Counted from the stretch's first letter, positions 13,401 to 26,239 are shown. The stretch: 64,000 nucleotides of DNA from Iris pallida (GCA_029216955.1 JANAVB010012075.1:1-64000), one strand, 5' to 3'. Translations and numbers: made by a program. The notes: generated by a model not told the origin, from the sequence alone.

Positions 13401-13590
13401 GGAAGATGCACTTGTGTGCATTCCAAATTTGGAACATATTTGATATATTATAAAAGCGTTTCTAAATAATAACAAAATCCAAAAATTAAAATAAATTATA
13501 CTAGGAACACTTTTATGTTCTGGAACACTTTTATTCCGTTACGACCACTGGGTACAGACAATAAGTGTTTCGAATCGAAAATTGATTGGT

Positions 13591-13618
13591 GTTCCAAAAT
13601 AACCATTTTGGTGTAGTG
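13591..13618 (-). repeat. Right terminal inverted repeat of CACTA element
   Basis: The reverse complement starts CACTACACCAAAATGG and ends ATTTTGGAAC. The target duplication CAT follows at 13619-13621. Confidence 0.93.
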
Positions 13619-15690
13619 CATGCCTCAGGGATCCATCCTCTGCTACGGTGAAGTCATCCAGCAATCCAGCTAAAGCCTGGGCTTGAAGTCTGTGAAGGTT
13701 CTTATCTGTAGACTGTGCCTCCCTGATCTGCTCCATCAAACCTGACTGAATGTCAAGTGCCATCATCTGAATCACTGATCCTGGCCGAACTATCTCGATA
13801 CCGAGCTTCTCCAGATCTTCCCGCAAATGCCGATCTATCATCAGATACCATGCCATCGGATGCCTGCTCAGCACATCCGCCACCACATTTGCCTTTCCGG
13901 GGTGATACTGTAATCGATGTCGAAGTCCTTCATCAACTCCAACCATCGTCTTTGCCTCATGTTCAGCTCTTTCTGCGTGAACACATACTTCAAGCTCTTG
14001 TGGTCAGTAAAAATTTCCACACGCTCTCCGTATAAGTAATGTTTCCATTGAGTGCAAAGATCACCGTAGCTAACTCTAGGTCATGGGTAGGATAGTTCCG
14101 CTTATGAGTCCGTAATTGCCTAGATGCATAAGCAATCACTTTCCCATGCTGCTGTAGGACACATCCTAGCCCCTTTCCCGAAGCATCGATGTATATGGTG
14201 AAACCTCCAGATCCTGAAGGTAATATCAGAACTGGAGCGGTCGTCAGCCTTCTCTTCAGCTCCTCAAATATTGCCTGGCAGTCCTTTGACCAGATGTACT
14301 CTGCATCCTTCCGCGTCAGCTTCGTCATGAGTTCAGCTATCCTAGTAAAGTCCTGGACGAACTTCCTATAATAGTCGGCTAAACCCAGAAAGCTCCTAAT
14401 ATCTGAAACTGACGTCGGAGCCTTCCACGTCTCAACGGCAATAATCTTTCTGGGATCCACAGAGATCCCCTCTCCAGTGACTACATGGCCGAGAAACTCC
14501 ACTCGGTCTAAAAAGAACTCGTACTTCGACAATTTGGCATATAACCTCTCCTACCTCAGAATTCCTAAAACTGTCCACAAGTGCTCTGCGTGCTCCTCCG
14601 ACATCTTCGAGTATATCAAGATGTCGTCGATAAATACTACGACAAACTTATCCAGATACTGATGAAATGTCTTATTCATCAAATTCATAAAGACAGCTGG
14701 CGCATTTATGAGACCAAATGGCATCACTAGAAACTCGTACTGCCCGTACTTTGTATTGAACGTCGTCTTCTGGATGTCTGTAGCCCTGACTTTCACCTGG
14801 TTGTACCCGGATCTCAAATCTATCCTGGAAAACACCTTCGCCCCACTCAACTGGTCGAACAAATTATCTATCCTGGACAGAGGATATTTGTTCTTAATGG
14901 TGATGGTATTCAACGCCCGATAGTCAATACACAACCGAACTGTACCATACTTCTTCGGCACAAAGAGCACTGGCGCTCCCCATGGAGAAGCACTAGATCG
15001 AATGAAACCCTTTTTCAACAGGTCATCAATATGCTCCTTCATCTCAACGGCCTCCTTGGGGTTCACTCTATAGTAAGCCCGGGATACTGGTGATAAACCC
15101 GGTACTAAATCTATAGTGAACTCCACATCTCTGTCAGGCGGAAGTCCTGGAAGATCCTTTGGGAATACATCCATAAACTCTCTAATGATAGGGTGTGGCG
15201 GTGCTATCTCCCCAACTGTCGTACAACAGTTTGGCTCTAGGCTGATCTCCGGCCCTGTTCTCCTAACACTGAATGGTGCCGTGCCTGGGGGACTGAACAG
15301 AATACTACCCTCATGACAGTATATAGCTGCATGGGCATAGCTAAGCCAGTCCATCCCCAATATAATATCATACCCGGGGAGTGGCATCACAAAGAATCGT
15401 CCCCTAAACTCTCTTCCAGCTATAGTAATAGAGCATCTATAGATAGCTCTAATGGGCACTGGTCAGCCTCCCGTTATTACTCTACTCATCTCCTCGGAAG
15501 GTGTAGCTACTAAGTGGTTTTTATGCATAAACTCCAATGACAGGAAGCTATGAGATGCACCGGAATCAAACAAGCATAGACCTAGAAAAGTATGCAAATA
15601 AATATGACCTGTGATGACGTCAGCCAAATAATCTGGCTCCGAAACCTGCTCCAGCTCCGACTCAAGAGCTAGGCTATAAGCCTTCCCCTG
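13619..15690 (-). pseudogene. Protease, reverse transcriptase and RNase H of element A pol
   Basis: Reading leftward: the aspartic protease active site DSGASHSF (15559-15567 codes DSG), a flap region ending [13 protein letters not shown], then RT with [21 protein letters not shown], an [11 protein letters not shown] block and FIDD (about 14622-14633, catalytic aspartates intact). RNase H follows ([13 protein letters not shown] and [12 protein letters not shown]). Stops interrupt at about 15465 and at 14551-14553. A frameshift near 14045 breaks RNase H where relatives read WRHYLYGE, and another lies near 13945. The tail ([20 protein letters not shown]) is the RNase H end and linker. At 13621 the CACTA element interrupts; the last host codons DGSLRH continue at 4150 toward the integrase. 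Confidence 0.93.
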
Positions 15691-16931
15691 GGTCCTTTCT
15701 GCTGCTGCAGATATTGCCCAAACCTCTGCTGCTGAGTCGGAAGTGGCGGTCCTCTAGACTGTGGTCCGGTACCTGGTACCCTGGCTACTGGACAGTCCCG
15801 AAGCTGATGGGTGGCAGACCCACAAGCTAAACACTGCCGTAACCTCTTCCTACAGACGATAGCGTCATGGCCTGGCCTCCTACAGAATACACACAAAGCT
15901 CCCTTCTGCTGCTGCCGGGGTCCCGGGGCTCTAACTGGCGGGATCAGATGATGTGGTATAGGGGGACGGTAAGTCTGCTGGTGTGGCGTCGGTGTTCTTG
16001 GCTGAAAAGTTTGACGCTTGGACGGTCCCTCGAGGTGTACAGAAGCCGGCCTCTTGCAAGACAGAAGACGCTCCTCTATGCTCCGGGCCAACTCTAGGCT
16101 CTGGTAGTAGTCAGTCGTACCGTTCGCCACTATAAGAATGCCAATGTCTGGAACTAGACAACGGCAAAACCTACTCGTCATCTCCTCAGGGTCTACAACT
16201 AGACTAGGAGCAAAACGGCTCAGGCGACTAAACTCTGTCGCATACTCGTCAACTGAACGGTTACCCTGCTGGATGTTCTGGAATCATAGCTCCATGGCTA
16301 CCCTAGCGGTGGTCGAGAAGAATTTTTTCTTGAACTGGGTCTTGAACTGATCCCAAGTGGCCTTCCCTCTCGCGAATAGCGGCTCATTCCGGAACCAAAC
16401 TCCTGCCAAGTCTATCAGCAGAAATCCTGCTGCCTCGACCTGGAGGTCATTCGACAACCTAGCTCCAAGGAGCTTCCTCTCTATTAAGTCTAGCCAGTCA
16501 TCTGCTACTACTATGCCCTCAGTCCCTAAGAACTCTTTGGGGTTCAGATCCATGAAGTCCTTGATTGTCCCTGCTCTCTGTCGTGGCTCTACAGGTGGTA
16601 GGACCACGGTACATTCCTCAGAACACTCCATGCTCTGACGAAGTAGGGTGGTCTGCTCCTGATGGGTCGTTAGGAATCCTTGGATCAGAGAGAGCAGTTG
16701 GTTCCCGTTGAGTGTGAAGGAAGCCTGGGTAGGTATAGTGATAGGTGGTGGTGGGAGTATCGGGTCCTGCTAGGACTGTGATGTGGAAGGTGGTGGAGGA
16801 ATCTGGGTTGGTGGATTTATGGAGTGGGCGAGTATGGTAGGTAGAGGTACATCGATCAACTGGTCAACCGACTGGATAGGGAGTGTACCATTCTCAGGTG
16901 TGACATACTGGGATGAGCGGGTGCGCACCAT
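15669..16931 (-). pseudogene. Gag of element A
   Basis: Gag would form the virus-like particle and bind element RNA. One frame opens at ATG 16931 (MVRTRSSQYVTP) and runs about 420 codons to 15669. It has a Pro-rich N-terminus, a capsid-like region (WLDLIERKLLGARLSNDLQV, then VWFRNEPLFARG), and two zinc-knuckle-like clusters near the C-terminus (CVFCRRPGHDAIVC and CLACGSATHQLRDC). Stops lie at 16770-16772 (TAG next to a glutamine codon) and 16284-16286. The protease frame begins at the end of gag in another frame. In this clade gag-pol is usually a single ORF, so the shift here is probably damage. Confidence 0.88.
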
Positions 16932-17178
16932 CTAAATAAATAAAAGGGACTTATAAGGACTCTTTAAAGTAAACAATCATAAATAACAAAAAAATCCAAT
17001 TTGTAACAACGAACATGTGATGTGTTTCCTATGTTACAGTCCTAGTATTCATCTAGGTGTTCTAAGCGTCATTCCTAGTGTTGTCTAATTACCTTAAGTT
17101 TCTAATTGCAGGCATGCTCGGTACAATAACGTAACCAAACAATTTAGTCAGGACCTGTGTAGGCTACCACTAAAAACA
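16932..17178 (-). promoter_or_regulatory. 5' leader and primer-binding region of element A
   Basis: Directly inside the 5' LTR the minus strand reads GTTTTTAGTGGTAGCCTACA. Ty3/gypsy chromoviruses usually have a site complementary to initiator tRNA-Met (TGGTATCAGAGC); here only TGGTA matches. The same position in both LARD-like elements reads TTTTTxxxGGTGGCCCATG, so this region is shared but the primer tRNA is not obvious. The rest is an AT-rich leader. Confidence 0.5.
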
Positions 17179-20100
17179 TGTCACGATCCGCTACCCAAAT
17201 TGTTGGGCCGGGCCGAGTCATGTCCAGCCTACACTTGAGATAAAGCGTAGTAAGCTGTTCCAAAGATATCAAGGTAAGACTAAAATGTGCTAACAGTTCT
17301 ATAAGTAATAAAGAGTCAGAATGTCCCAAACACAAAAGTCATCTCGTATATAAGAAAGTTTCAAGTACAAGTCCATAATGTAAAGCTGGATATAGGTCCA
17401 GTCACAAAATATATAGTCTAATACATGACTACTCCCAAAAGTCCAAAGTAAAATAGACAACTAGACGACTTTCCCTGCAGGTACATCTTCGTAAGACAAG
17501 GTCTGGTCCTCGGCAGTACCTCCATAATAGGAATCGCAGAGCAACTCCTCCTCAGTAAGTATACCTACAACGTTATCCTGTCAGGACGGAAGCAAGTACT
17601 GATTCTAACAAACATATAATACTGATCATGTGACGGAAAGAAAAGACATATCATGTTTATCCAGTTTTAGATACATTTTATCATGGCAATAATTATTTGT
17701 TTTAAAGTTTAAAACTGTAGTAGGTGAGTGATCAGTCAATAGGTAATCAGGATGTACAGTGGTACATATCAATTTTCTAAAGTGTACATGCGTACCCTTA
17801 ACAGCATTGGTGTATGTCCATACACAAATGCGGGATTAGACATACGACAAAGTTATATATAGAATATAACAGTGCTCGGTAAATATATACAGAGAAGGGG
17901 GGCATGATCACGTACACTACTAACAGTTTCCCCTTAACCTGTTATTTAAACATGTGAGAGATATAAAAACTTTCCTAAGCATGGTAGAGACTGAAAGTAA
18001 TACAACATGTGAAGTTTTAACTTGCTACCCCAAGGATCAGCATTTAACATGGTTAGAATTCATAGTTTATGGTTATAGCAGTATGTAAAGTTTGTAGAAG
18101 TACTTGCCTTTAGCAAAGCAAAGCAGCGATAAAAATGCTATAGATGCATGATGACTCGTCACTGTAGAAATAACACATAAACTTAGTTTTCATACTAAGT
18201 TAAATACTAAGACACTAGTTGTGTGATACGACTTTCTGACTGGGCACCTAGCCAAATGATGACTTTAGCATAGGAGACCAATGTGAGGTGACACAATACT
18301 CTAACTAACTTTCTAGGATCTTTACACTAGTACGGGGTGAGGTCCAATACGTCTATAACTCAAACAAGACGAAACATTGAAAGTCGTAATTTATTCAATA
18401 AATAAATCAAACTGTACACTATGTTCCAACAATTTTTGAGATAGACAAAAAGCTTAATTTATATAAAATAAAGTACCAAAATGATCATTGTTAATTATAA
18501 AAATTTATACTAATTTTTTTGGAATTTATAAACCTTCATAAATAATCAGCAAACATATGTATCCTGAAAATGAGTTCTGTTTTCCTATTTTTATAAAATA
18601 CCAAAATTACTTATTAAATGCTGGAAAAATTATAATAAATTAGCTAAATTAAGATAGTATTTTAATACAATTTTTCCCAGATTTTTACAGTAATTAAAAT
18701 ATATATATAAAAATTCAAAAACAGCAAGTAACCATTTCTGGAAATTAATTAATTAATTATTTACTATTTTGTCCATATATTCGAAATTGAACCGAAGTCC
18801 AAATACAGGACCCAGAGCCATGAATCAAGTCCAGTATGACTTGTACAGACTATGAATGTATTAGACACAATTGGACCCAAAAACCCATGCTAGGTTTGGA
18901 CATCAATTGGTCATAATCAATAAAATTACAGGAATTTAAATATAAATAATATATTTTAAAGTGGTAAAATTTCTAAGTCACAAAATATATAATAAAATAA
19001 CTTATAAAATTTTACATAATAATATTTTGTACAAGGTAGAATTTGAAATACATACATAAATATACAACAATAATATTTATATATATACATATTTATATAT
19101 ATACATATAAATATATAGATATATATATATTATATATATAATAATATATATACATAAATATACATGTATACATATATAATATATATATATATATATAATA
19201 AAATAAAGACATAAACAAAACAAAAACAAAACAAAACAGGGAAGGGGGCTCGAACTCGACCAGGGGGGCCGGGTTTTAGCGCGCTCGGGCTGGGCAGGGG
19301 GTCAGCCCGAGTCTGTTGTTTAGGGAAGGGTTCGGATTAGTTTTAAGTTAGATTTTAGGTTATTGGGTTTTAACCCGATAGCAGCCTAGTAACCTGTTTA
19401 ACCCTAGAGTCCAGTGTCCTGACAGTTAAGGACACAAGGATACACGAGTCTCGTGTTCGAGTCATTCACGACACGCACGACACGAGTTAGACGTGTCCAA
19501 ACTTACATACGCGTTGCTCGTGTCCTGGCGAGTCACATATGTTAAAACGAGACATGGAAACGACACGAAAGAGAACTGACACGTACGTATCCAAGTCGAA
19601 TGGGTTGTTGATGCTGCGATAGGGCGAAGGAAGCGTCAGCGTCACAGCGCTGAGGTGGCGTTGCACTCGCCTTGACGTGGCGAACTGGATGGCGGTGGTT
19701 GTAGGCGGTGAAAGTGGTTGCGGAGGTGGCGGTAGGGTGTCGACGGAGTTAGGGTTTTGGCAAGTAAAATGGGCTGAGATGGGGCTGTGGTGGTCGAAGA
19801 ATGTACTAGGGTTAGGGTTTCGGGGTCGGGCTATTTATAGACAAGTAGGGCGGTTGATTTAGGTCTTTAGATTAGGATTAGGGTTAGGGTTACGGCAAGG
19901 GTTTGCCAGAGACGATGACAGCGCACGGTCGTCGGGGGTGGATGAGACTAGGGTTTTGCAGAAAACCCCCCCGAAGATTGGGATTTTACATAAATGCGCT
20001 CCGCCTTGGTTATTGCAAATATCAAATTGATATTTGCATGAAGACCCCCGCTATAGTTCTATGCAAAATTTAATTTGCACAGATAATTAGGATATTGTAA

Positions 20101-20303
20101 AAGGCTATTAAAACAATTAAAATAATTGCACAATGATATTAAAACAATTTAATTAATTACAAAATGATATATTTTGATTTAAAAATCATTTAAAAATTCT
20201 TCAAAATTCTAGAAAAATTCCTAATAATTATAATAATTTATTTTAAAGACATAAATGCTATTTAAGATAATTAAAATATTATTTTTGAAATCTAGGGCTT
20301 ACA
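17179..20303 (-). repeat. 5' LTR of element A (complete, 3125 bp)
   Basis: On the minus strand it starts TGTAAGCCCTAG at 20303 and ends GGATCGTGACA at 17179. It is near-identical over its length to 1-2684. It contains a TA-rich tract (about 19076-19200), CGTGTC-type words (about 19430-19570) and the promoter listed separately. No other coding or RNA feature is seen. Confidence 0.94.
19831..19840 (-). promoter_or_regulatory. TATA box of element A 5' LTR
   Basis: The minus strand reads CTATAAATAG, about 465 bp from the LTR start, a good plant TATA box. In the other LTR the same site (about 2202-2211) reads CAATAAATAG, so that copy is damaged. Confidence 0.6.
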
Positions 20304-22032
20304 GTGAGTCTCAGTTATTTGCAAATGTGTGTGTGTGTGGAGGTATATGAGGAAACAATATTCAATAACAATTCTCAGGAAATCAGTGTATGTACAGTGT
20401 ATAAATTCTCAGATTTCTCAGTTTTGTGTGTGTGTGATTGAACTCAGTGTGAGTGAGTGATTTTTTCTCAGGATGTCAGTAGGGTGTTCAAATCAGTGTG
20501 TCCTAACAGTGTATCAGTTCAACTCAAGTATACAAACAGTGCATATATTACAATCTTGAACTCAGAAATAATGTATACTTAAACAGTGTATCAATCAGCC
20601 CAACTGCAAATTCGAAAACTAAATCCCATGCTAGTCATAACCCTAACATGTAGGCTAATTCCCAGATATGAATTTGTGAACAACATTCAATTTATCACAC
20701 AAAATAGTTTAACCTACATCTAAATTCTCATAAATTTAACATGTATCAGAAAATATAGGTTAACCCTAAATTACAGTTAAAAATCACATAATACATAAAA
20801 TTGATAGTTGATATAGGTTCGTGCATATAACATGGTGTCAAAGGAATGTATTCGTGTCCACCCACTTGGACACGAAGTTTCCAATCCCACATGAACACAC
20901 ACAGACACGCACACACAGTGCAGTATCGTACGGGCATGCAAGTGTCTTATGGATACGACACAGTGCACCAAGTGTCGTGTGCACATGCCTACGTGTTCGT
21001 CTAGGATAGGTCTATATGTCCATGAGCCTGTAACGTGTCCACGCGGTGTCGTGTCGTGTGTGTGAGTGCATATCAGAGAGGCAAATTCACGTGTGTGTAC
21101 ACAGTAAAGAACCTGTACGGGCTAGATTTCTCCTAATATACTCGATAATATAACCTGAAATTTCGTCAGTGTGGTGTCAGACATGTGGCCTAGGTGTCCA
21201 CAAAATTTTGTGTCAAGACGTGCTGTGTCGTATCCGCTACAGTGCCCGAGCAGCAGGGCACTATACGCAGCCTACTGTGTGGGTGTTCGTGTCCTCGTGC
21301 TGACACGACACAACACTAAAACCAACTTAGTGCAACACGAAATCAAACACGACACATAGCACTACAAATTCAATCAATTACATTTTAAAAATAGTGAAAT
21401 AATCATGAGTGTGGCATTTCATCAAACACTTGCACATACACATTGACACGTGTCCGATACGGATACCAAACCATCATAATTTCTAACCAAATTTTAGGGA
21501 CAGCTAGGGGACACCTAGATCTAGGCTACGATGCAAAGAAATTAGAATATTAGCATAATTTGAGGAGTTTTACCTATAGGTGCAATAGCAAAAAAAAGCT
21601 TCAAATGGGGGTATTCTCCTTGATAGCCAAATGCTCCAAATTGATCCAAAGCTGGGATTACTCTCCACAAACAGAAAATAGGAGAGTATTAGGCTCTAAT
21701 GCAAGAAACTAGAGTTAAAAAGGAATTAAAATAGAAAATCTACGTATTGGGGAAGAATGGCCATACCTTTCTTTTCTCTAAGTGTTGGAATGAAACAAAA
21801 GAGGCAAGAACTAAATGAGAAGATTATTTATAGGGAGGGGAGCCCTAGTGGCTAGTTATAATGAATGGAAATTAGGGTTAGGGTTTAGTCTAGTGGGCTA
21901 TGGGCCAAGTTGCACTAGTCATGAAATCAATTCACAAGTCTCAAACCTATGAACCTATTCATTAATCCTCATATTCAACTCTTGATTTCTAAATGACTAA
22001 CTTAGGTTGACTTAAGTTAGACTAGGGTCTCA
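20304..22032 (-). repeat. Terminal part of an unassigned LTR element (B)
   Basis: At 22032 the sequence ends in CA next to an abrupt break in the Tat gag frame, so the minus strand begins TGAGACCCTAGTC like an LTR. About 200 bp in, the minus strand has CCCTATAAATAATC (21825-21835), a TATA box in the right orientation for leftward transcription. The stretch 20830-21360 is dense in GTGTCG/ACACGAC words, and 20320-20530 in GTGTGTG and CTCAG words. The segment is cut at 20304 by element A, so its other half should lie left of the window. No protein domain is seen. Confidence 0.5.
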
Positions 22033-23410
22033 CCAGAGTTGACCATCTCTTGGATTTTGCCTTTGAGGACGTAGCATGCTCGAGTTGGATGCCCTATAAA
22101 TCTGTGATAAACACAATATTTAGGGTGGTCAGTTTTACCTACTTCTTCTGGCCATTTTGCCTCCGGTAGTTAAAGTTTATTACTTTTTATCAAGCAATCG
22201 AAGATGCTCATAATATCATCTTCATCAAAAGAATACTCTTCTTTTGGACGAGGTGCTTTCTGTGGTGGTGCTGATAGAGTGGGTGCCATTTAAGCAACAT
22301 TAACAGCCAATGACTCCTTACCCTTAAGATTGATGGCCAATGTTTCTTTACCCTTGCGATTGTCCTGGCAATTATTACCACGGGGTGTGGATTGTTTATC
22401 TGGGTTAGGATGATTCATTTGAACTCCTAACTGCTTGAACTTCTCAGCGCTAACTTCTGCCGCCTTGGCATTCACAATGAAAGAAGGCCAATCTTGGAAT
22501 TGTGTTAATCCCGTCCACGTGCTGATAATAGGCAACAAGTTTGATTTGTAAGTGTTTATTATTACAGTAGATGGAGTTCCTAAAGGCATTTTAAGTACCT
22601 CTCGGCAAAATCTTTCAATGAAACTCTCTGTAGATTTATTATGTCTTTATTTAATTTTAATAAGACATAGTCAGATCATTGAACCTCTCATAGAATTGTT
22701 CCAAGAACATTTGCTTAAAACCAGCAAAAGAAGTTATGCAGCCATCAAGCAAACTACGGTACCAATCGTATGCTGCATCGGCTAAATAACCGACGAACAC
22801 TCTGGTAAGGAGAGCATTATTTGGCTGTAATTGGTCAGTCATTACTTCAAAGTGATTGATATACTGACTTGGAGAAGTACTGCCATCAAACAGCATAATA
22901 GTTGGATGCTTGTATTTAGAAGGAAATTGAACATCCATCCATTCTGTAGGATAAGGTTATTTTATCCTAAGTCTTTGTAGACCGTCTTTTTTGCTTAAAG
23001 GCCTCAAACTGAGTGCGTAAGAGTTTTACAGCCTCATTAGCATCCCCTGATGTCTGGAAATTGGTGGGTTGATTTGAATTGTTAGGAGGAAGAACAGCAT
23101 GGTAACTACCACCCCCAGTAACAGACTGACTGAGAGCAGCTTGAATTGGTACAGAAGCAACCTGGAGAGGTGGTACCCCCAGACTAACATTAACAGGTAC
23201 AGAAGATGCTATGACCTCAGGCTTAGTAGCAGGATTTATAACTGGTGGCTCTGTATGTTGAGCCACGATTGTAGTATGCATACTTGCGACCATTTCAGCC
23301 ATGGTCTTTAGTTTGTCTTCTAATACATCAATTTGTTGCTCTTGACTGGCCGAACTAGAAGCATCTTGATCTTCTGTAATAGCATATGCTGTCACCTCTC
23401 TTGCCATTAT
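22033..23410 (-). pseudogene. Gag of Tat-type element C
   Basis: Gag capsid of the Tat lineage, in three frames. The first part (23407-22967) is a Gln/Pro-rich N-terminal region with a helical stretch (QQIDVLEDKLKTMAEMVASM). The capsid core (22938-22657) reads KYKHPTIMLFDGSTSPSQYI onward, with DAAYDWYRSLLDG and FLEQFYERFND. The C-terminal part (22589-22033) contains EYSFDEDDIMSIF and a CVYHRFIGHPTRAC zinc-knuckle-like motif. Element E has the same motifs (FSFDEDDIITIF, CLYHQYVHIPPR). Frameshifts lie near 22950 and 22650, and stops near 22290 and 22185. The frame is cut at 22033. Confidence 0.82.
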
Positions 23411-24565
23411 TGACGAGATAGTTTATTCAGAACTTTTACTATCTGCGTCAAAGTAAGACAAAGAATCTTCTCCCAAATGAGTAATAGGAAGATCTTCCTG
23501 ATTGAAGACATCCTGCTCCAAGTTCCGATCTTTCGATCTAGTATATTGAAAGACCCCTTCACTGGATTCATGGAATTGTCTCAAGTATTGCTGACTCGGA
23601 TTGCGAGACGTGCCACGTTTGGAAGATTTTCTACCCCAGTGTCTCGAGAAGTCATATTGACAGAAGCATATAATAACTCGTCTTCATCTCCCGTCATAGG
23701 TTCAGAAGTTAAAGTATAGTTTAGACGATCGAAGACAGATCATTTAGCTGATTGGCAACAACACTTAATGACCACTTCATGAAGGCAGTGGCATTCTGAT
23801 GGATGATTTATGGGTGAAGGAGACATCTCTGTGATCTCCCATCTTTGTGTAAGACGTTCTCGAAGATCAGTCACCACTACAGGACGAGAAGAAGTCGGAG
23901 GAACATATTTCTTAATGATATTAGGAACATGTCTCCTGTTCTTATGATGCTTAGTTCCGTGAGTGTACAAAGAAGTACTTAACTCATTGGCATAAGTGAT
24001 TGGGTCCTTCTTTTCAAAATTTTGTTTCTGGAACAGATTGGCCTTTGGCATAGGATTCTTGCGTTTTACCGAAGTTGATACTGATTGACGCCTATTGAAA
24101 TAAGCACGTAAATTAGAGAATTCTGCTCCGGGTGCCTCTGTTTGAGATACCGTCAATTTTCCTTGCTTGGATCTTGAGATATGCAAGGTTAGAAGATCTT
24201 GAGCAGTCCCCATAGGGATAGGCAAGATACCTCTTTGATCAATATTCTTTCCTCTGGCAGAGATCTGAAGACCTCTGTTTAAGGGAATATAATTGGATCT
24301 ATCTTCCTCTGAGTCATAGACTAGGGAAGATTGAGAAAAGACCAAAGGCTGCTTTCCTTTATTTTGTGAAGGGTTAGCTAAAAAGCGTTTCCTTCTGTTT
24401 TGTTGTGGAATCACCTTAGGCACAGGTTGCGCCGGTTGAGGAAGTGTCAAAGGACCCTTTCCTTTGTTTTTTCTAGTTTTGGCACTAGAACATTGTTTTT
24501 TCAAGTTCAGAACTGGAGAATTGGAGGAGGGAATAGCCAAAAGACTAGTTCCCTTGGATTGCGCC
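23410..24565 (-). pseudogene. 3' part of the 5' ORF of element C
   Basis: A frame open from the LARD junction at 24565 to 23740 encodes a basic, Lys/Arg/Pro-rich protein (KTRKNKGKGPLTLPQ, RRHVPNIIKKYVPP). It ends near SECHCLHEVVIKCCCQSAK, after which VFDRL is readable in another frame. Element E has a similar end (CTSIVINCCCSKA, and SVFDRLG further upstream). Tat/Ogre elements often carry such an extra ORF upstream of gag; its function is unknown. It continues upstream at 34692 across the inserted LARD. Confidence 0.6.
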
Positions 24566-25664
24566 TGTCACGATCCGCACCCGGATATACGGGTACGAAT
24601 ACGTGGGCCATGCCCAGCCTACGCCGCGGTATCGGCGGTAGAACGCTATCAAGTATACTATACTAACTACAACTTCTAAGAATCTATAACTAGAAATGTA
24701 CTCATGTCACATCACGAAACTAAGGAAGATAAGACAAGAATTAATAACAATATCACTAGAACAACTAGAATCTATAAGGATCATAAGACAGGAAAATAAG
24801 AAAAGAACAACAGACTAACTAAGGATAACTACCAGGCAACTCACAGAGAAGAATAGTGAGATCCACCTCAGCTAGCAACATCACGAAGTCCAATACTGAG
24901 GGCACAACTACTCCTAAAATTTTGTCAACATATCCAGTCAGGATGAAACGAGCACAAATCTCAAATAACAGTTCTAATTAGACGATATTGAACATGTAGC
25001 AGTAAATAGAGAGAATATACAAGAAATCATGAAATGTACATGTGAGTATCATGGCAAGGTAAGCTGTAAATCTAGAGCTAGAACAAGGCAAGTAAAACTG
25101 ATCATGGCATGTACAAGAATCAAGAAACATCTATCTAAGTGTGTGAGTACTAGCTACAACATGAGGCCGGCTTGGGTCTGCACAAGGTCATGATCTAGCC
25201 AACCATACGTATAGTGTATGATTGGCATTCACAAGGTTCACAAGATATACAAGGTGGGTATTGACCACACATCTACACTAATACTCCCCGTCCCCGACCA
25301 GTATAGTGGATCCAACCATGACACATCATGACACGCGATTCTCCGAGAGGGTAGCTAGCCTTCGCAGGAATCGTGTCTATACAATGCACAAGAAACAAGA
25401 AAGACTTGCACAAGATATACCAAGAAGAGCGAGGAATAATATCTCATGACGGGATCCAGGGAAATACCAATCCGTGTGAACAATGTGTCAAGAGAACAAA
25501 GGTATCTACACTAAATACAAGAAACATAAACGATATCATAAAACAGAAATATTATCAGAGAATGTACTCGCCTGTGATCTGGTGGAATATGTCAACTGGT
25601 CCAAAAACAGTGCCCCGAGGACCTATAGGTGGAATACTGTATCAATATAAGGGTTTGGAAGTAA

Positions 25665-25995
25665 AATCAAGTCATACTAAGTCAAACTAGGTCAATCTAA
25701 GTCAAGGGTTGACTTACAGTTGACTTTGGTCAACTGGTCAACTCTGGTCAATCCTAGGTCAACTCTGGGTCAAACTTGACTAACATTGACTAACAGTTGA
25801 CTTTGGGTCAACTGGTCAACTTCGGTCAAGTTCTGGTCAATTTTAGGCTACGATTGACTTCTGGTTGACCTTTGGTCAAAATAGTCAACTGTGGTCAACC
25901 AAGGTCAAAACTAGTCTAACCTAGGTCAAATGTTGACTCTACTTCGACGTTCAGTCAAAGTATTCAACCATGGTTAAAATGGGTCAAATCTAGTC
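25665..25995. promoter_or_regulatory. Dense array of W-box cores (TTGAC/GTCAA)
   Basis: By hand count there are about 27 copies of GTCAA or TTGAC within about 320 bp, many as GGTCAA (TTGACC). TTGAC(C/T) is the W-box bound by WRKY transcription factors. The array is repeated in the other LTR at about 31665-31980. Whether it binds WRKY proteins or is simply an expanded short repeat cannot be told from sequence. Confidence 0.7.
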
Positions 25996-26239
25996 TCTAT
26001 AAACATCTACAAGGTCAACTTATAAATTTCAGTGATTTAGAAATTACTGAATTTGACGGGTCTCTAAAACAACCCAAAAGGAGAAAATATTATAATAATA
26101 AGATGACACAAAAAGGGAAGAAATCTAAAGATGTTGTCGGATGATGAAACTAAACTCACCAACGTGTCCAGAATGGTCAAATCAGCTAGAATAGCCTGTC
26201 CAAAAGTCCTATTTGGACACAGGGGCAAAACGGTAATTT

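Larger units (their letters stand above)
4151..13618. mobile_element. CACTA DNA transposon carrying gene fragments, inserted in element A pol
   Basis: The ends are 28 bp inverted repeats starting CACTACACCAAAATGG, matching at 26 of 28 positions. The flanks carry a 3 bp target duplication CAT (4148-4150 and 13619-13621), the CACTA superfamily rule. Subterminal regions hold many GTTCC/GGAAC words (4170-4500 and 13430-13600), consistent with transposase-binding subterminal repeats. I recognise no TnpA- or TnpD-like ORF, so it looks non-autonomous. Removing it rejoins RNase H and integrase of element A in one frame. The interior holds exon-like fragments of plant genes on the minus strand, listed separately. 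The stretches 4500-6430, 7540-8650, 8880-9510, 10030-11970 and 12080-13190 are AT-rich with no feature I can name. Confidence 0.92.
1..20303 (-). mobile_element. Tekay/Del-type Ty3/gypsy chromovirus (element A), left end cut by window
   Basis: Two long direct repeats (1-2684 and 17179-20303) flank a minus-strand gag-protease-RT-RNase H-integrase order, the Ty3/gypsy order. The LTR begins TGTAAGCC and ends TGACA on the element strand. The integrase carries a GPF motif and a chromodomain ending in a RERYPYLF-like motif, which is typical of the Tekay/Del chromovirus clade. Without the 9.47 kb CACTA insertion the internal region is about 5.0 kb, normal for this clade. Gag and pol carry several stops and frameshifts, so the copy is inactive. 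The LTRs differ by many substitutions and by the length of a TA tract, so it is not a recent insertion. The left target duplication lies outside the window; the right flank begins GTGAG. Confidence 0.93.

Noticed and set aside
13194..13475. 93-codon Pro/Thr/Asn-rich ORF near CACTA right end
   Set aside because: It translates a G-rich degenerate tandem repeat on the opposite strand.
21171..21359. Short plus-strand ORF in GTGTCG-rich DNA
   Set aside because: Cys/Arg/Val-rich translation of repetitive GTGTCG words; no family resemblance.
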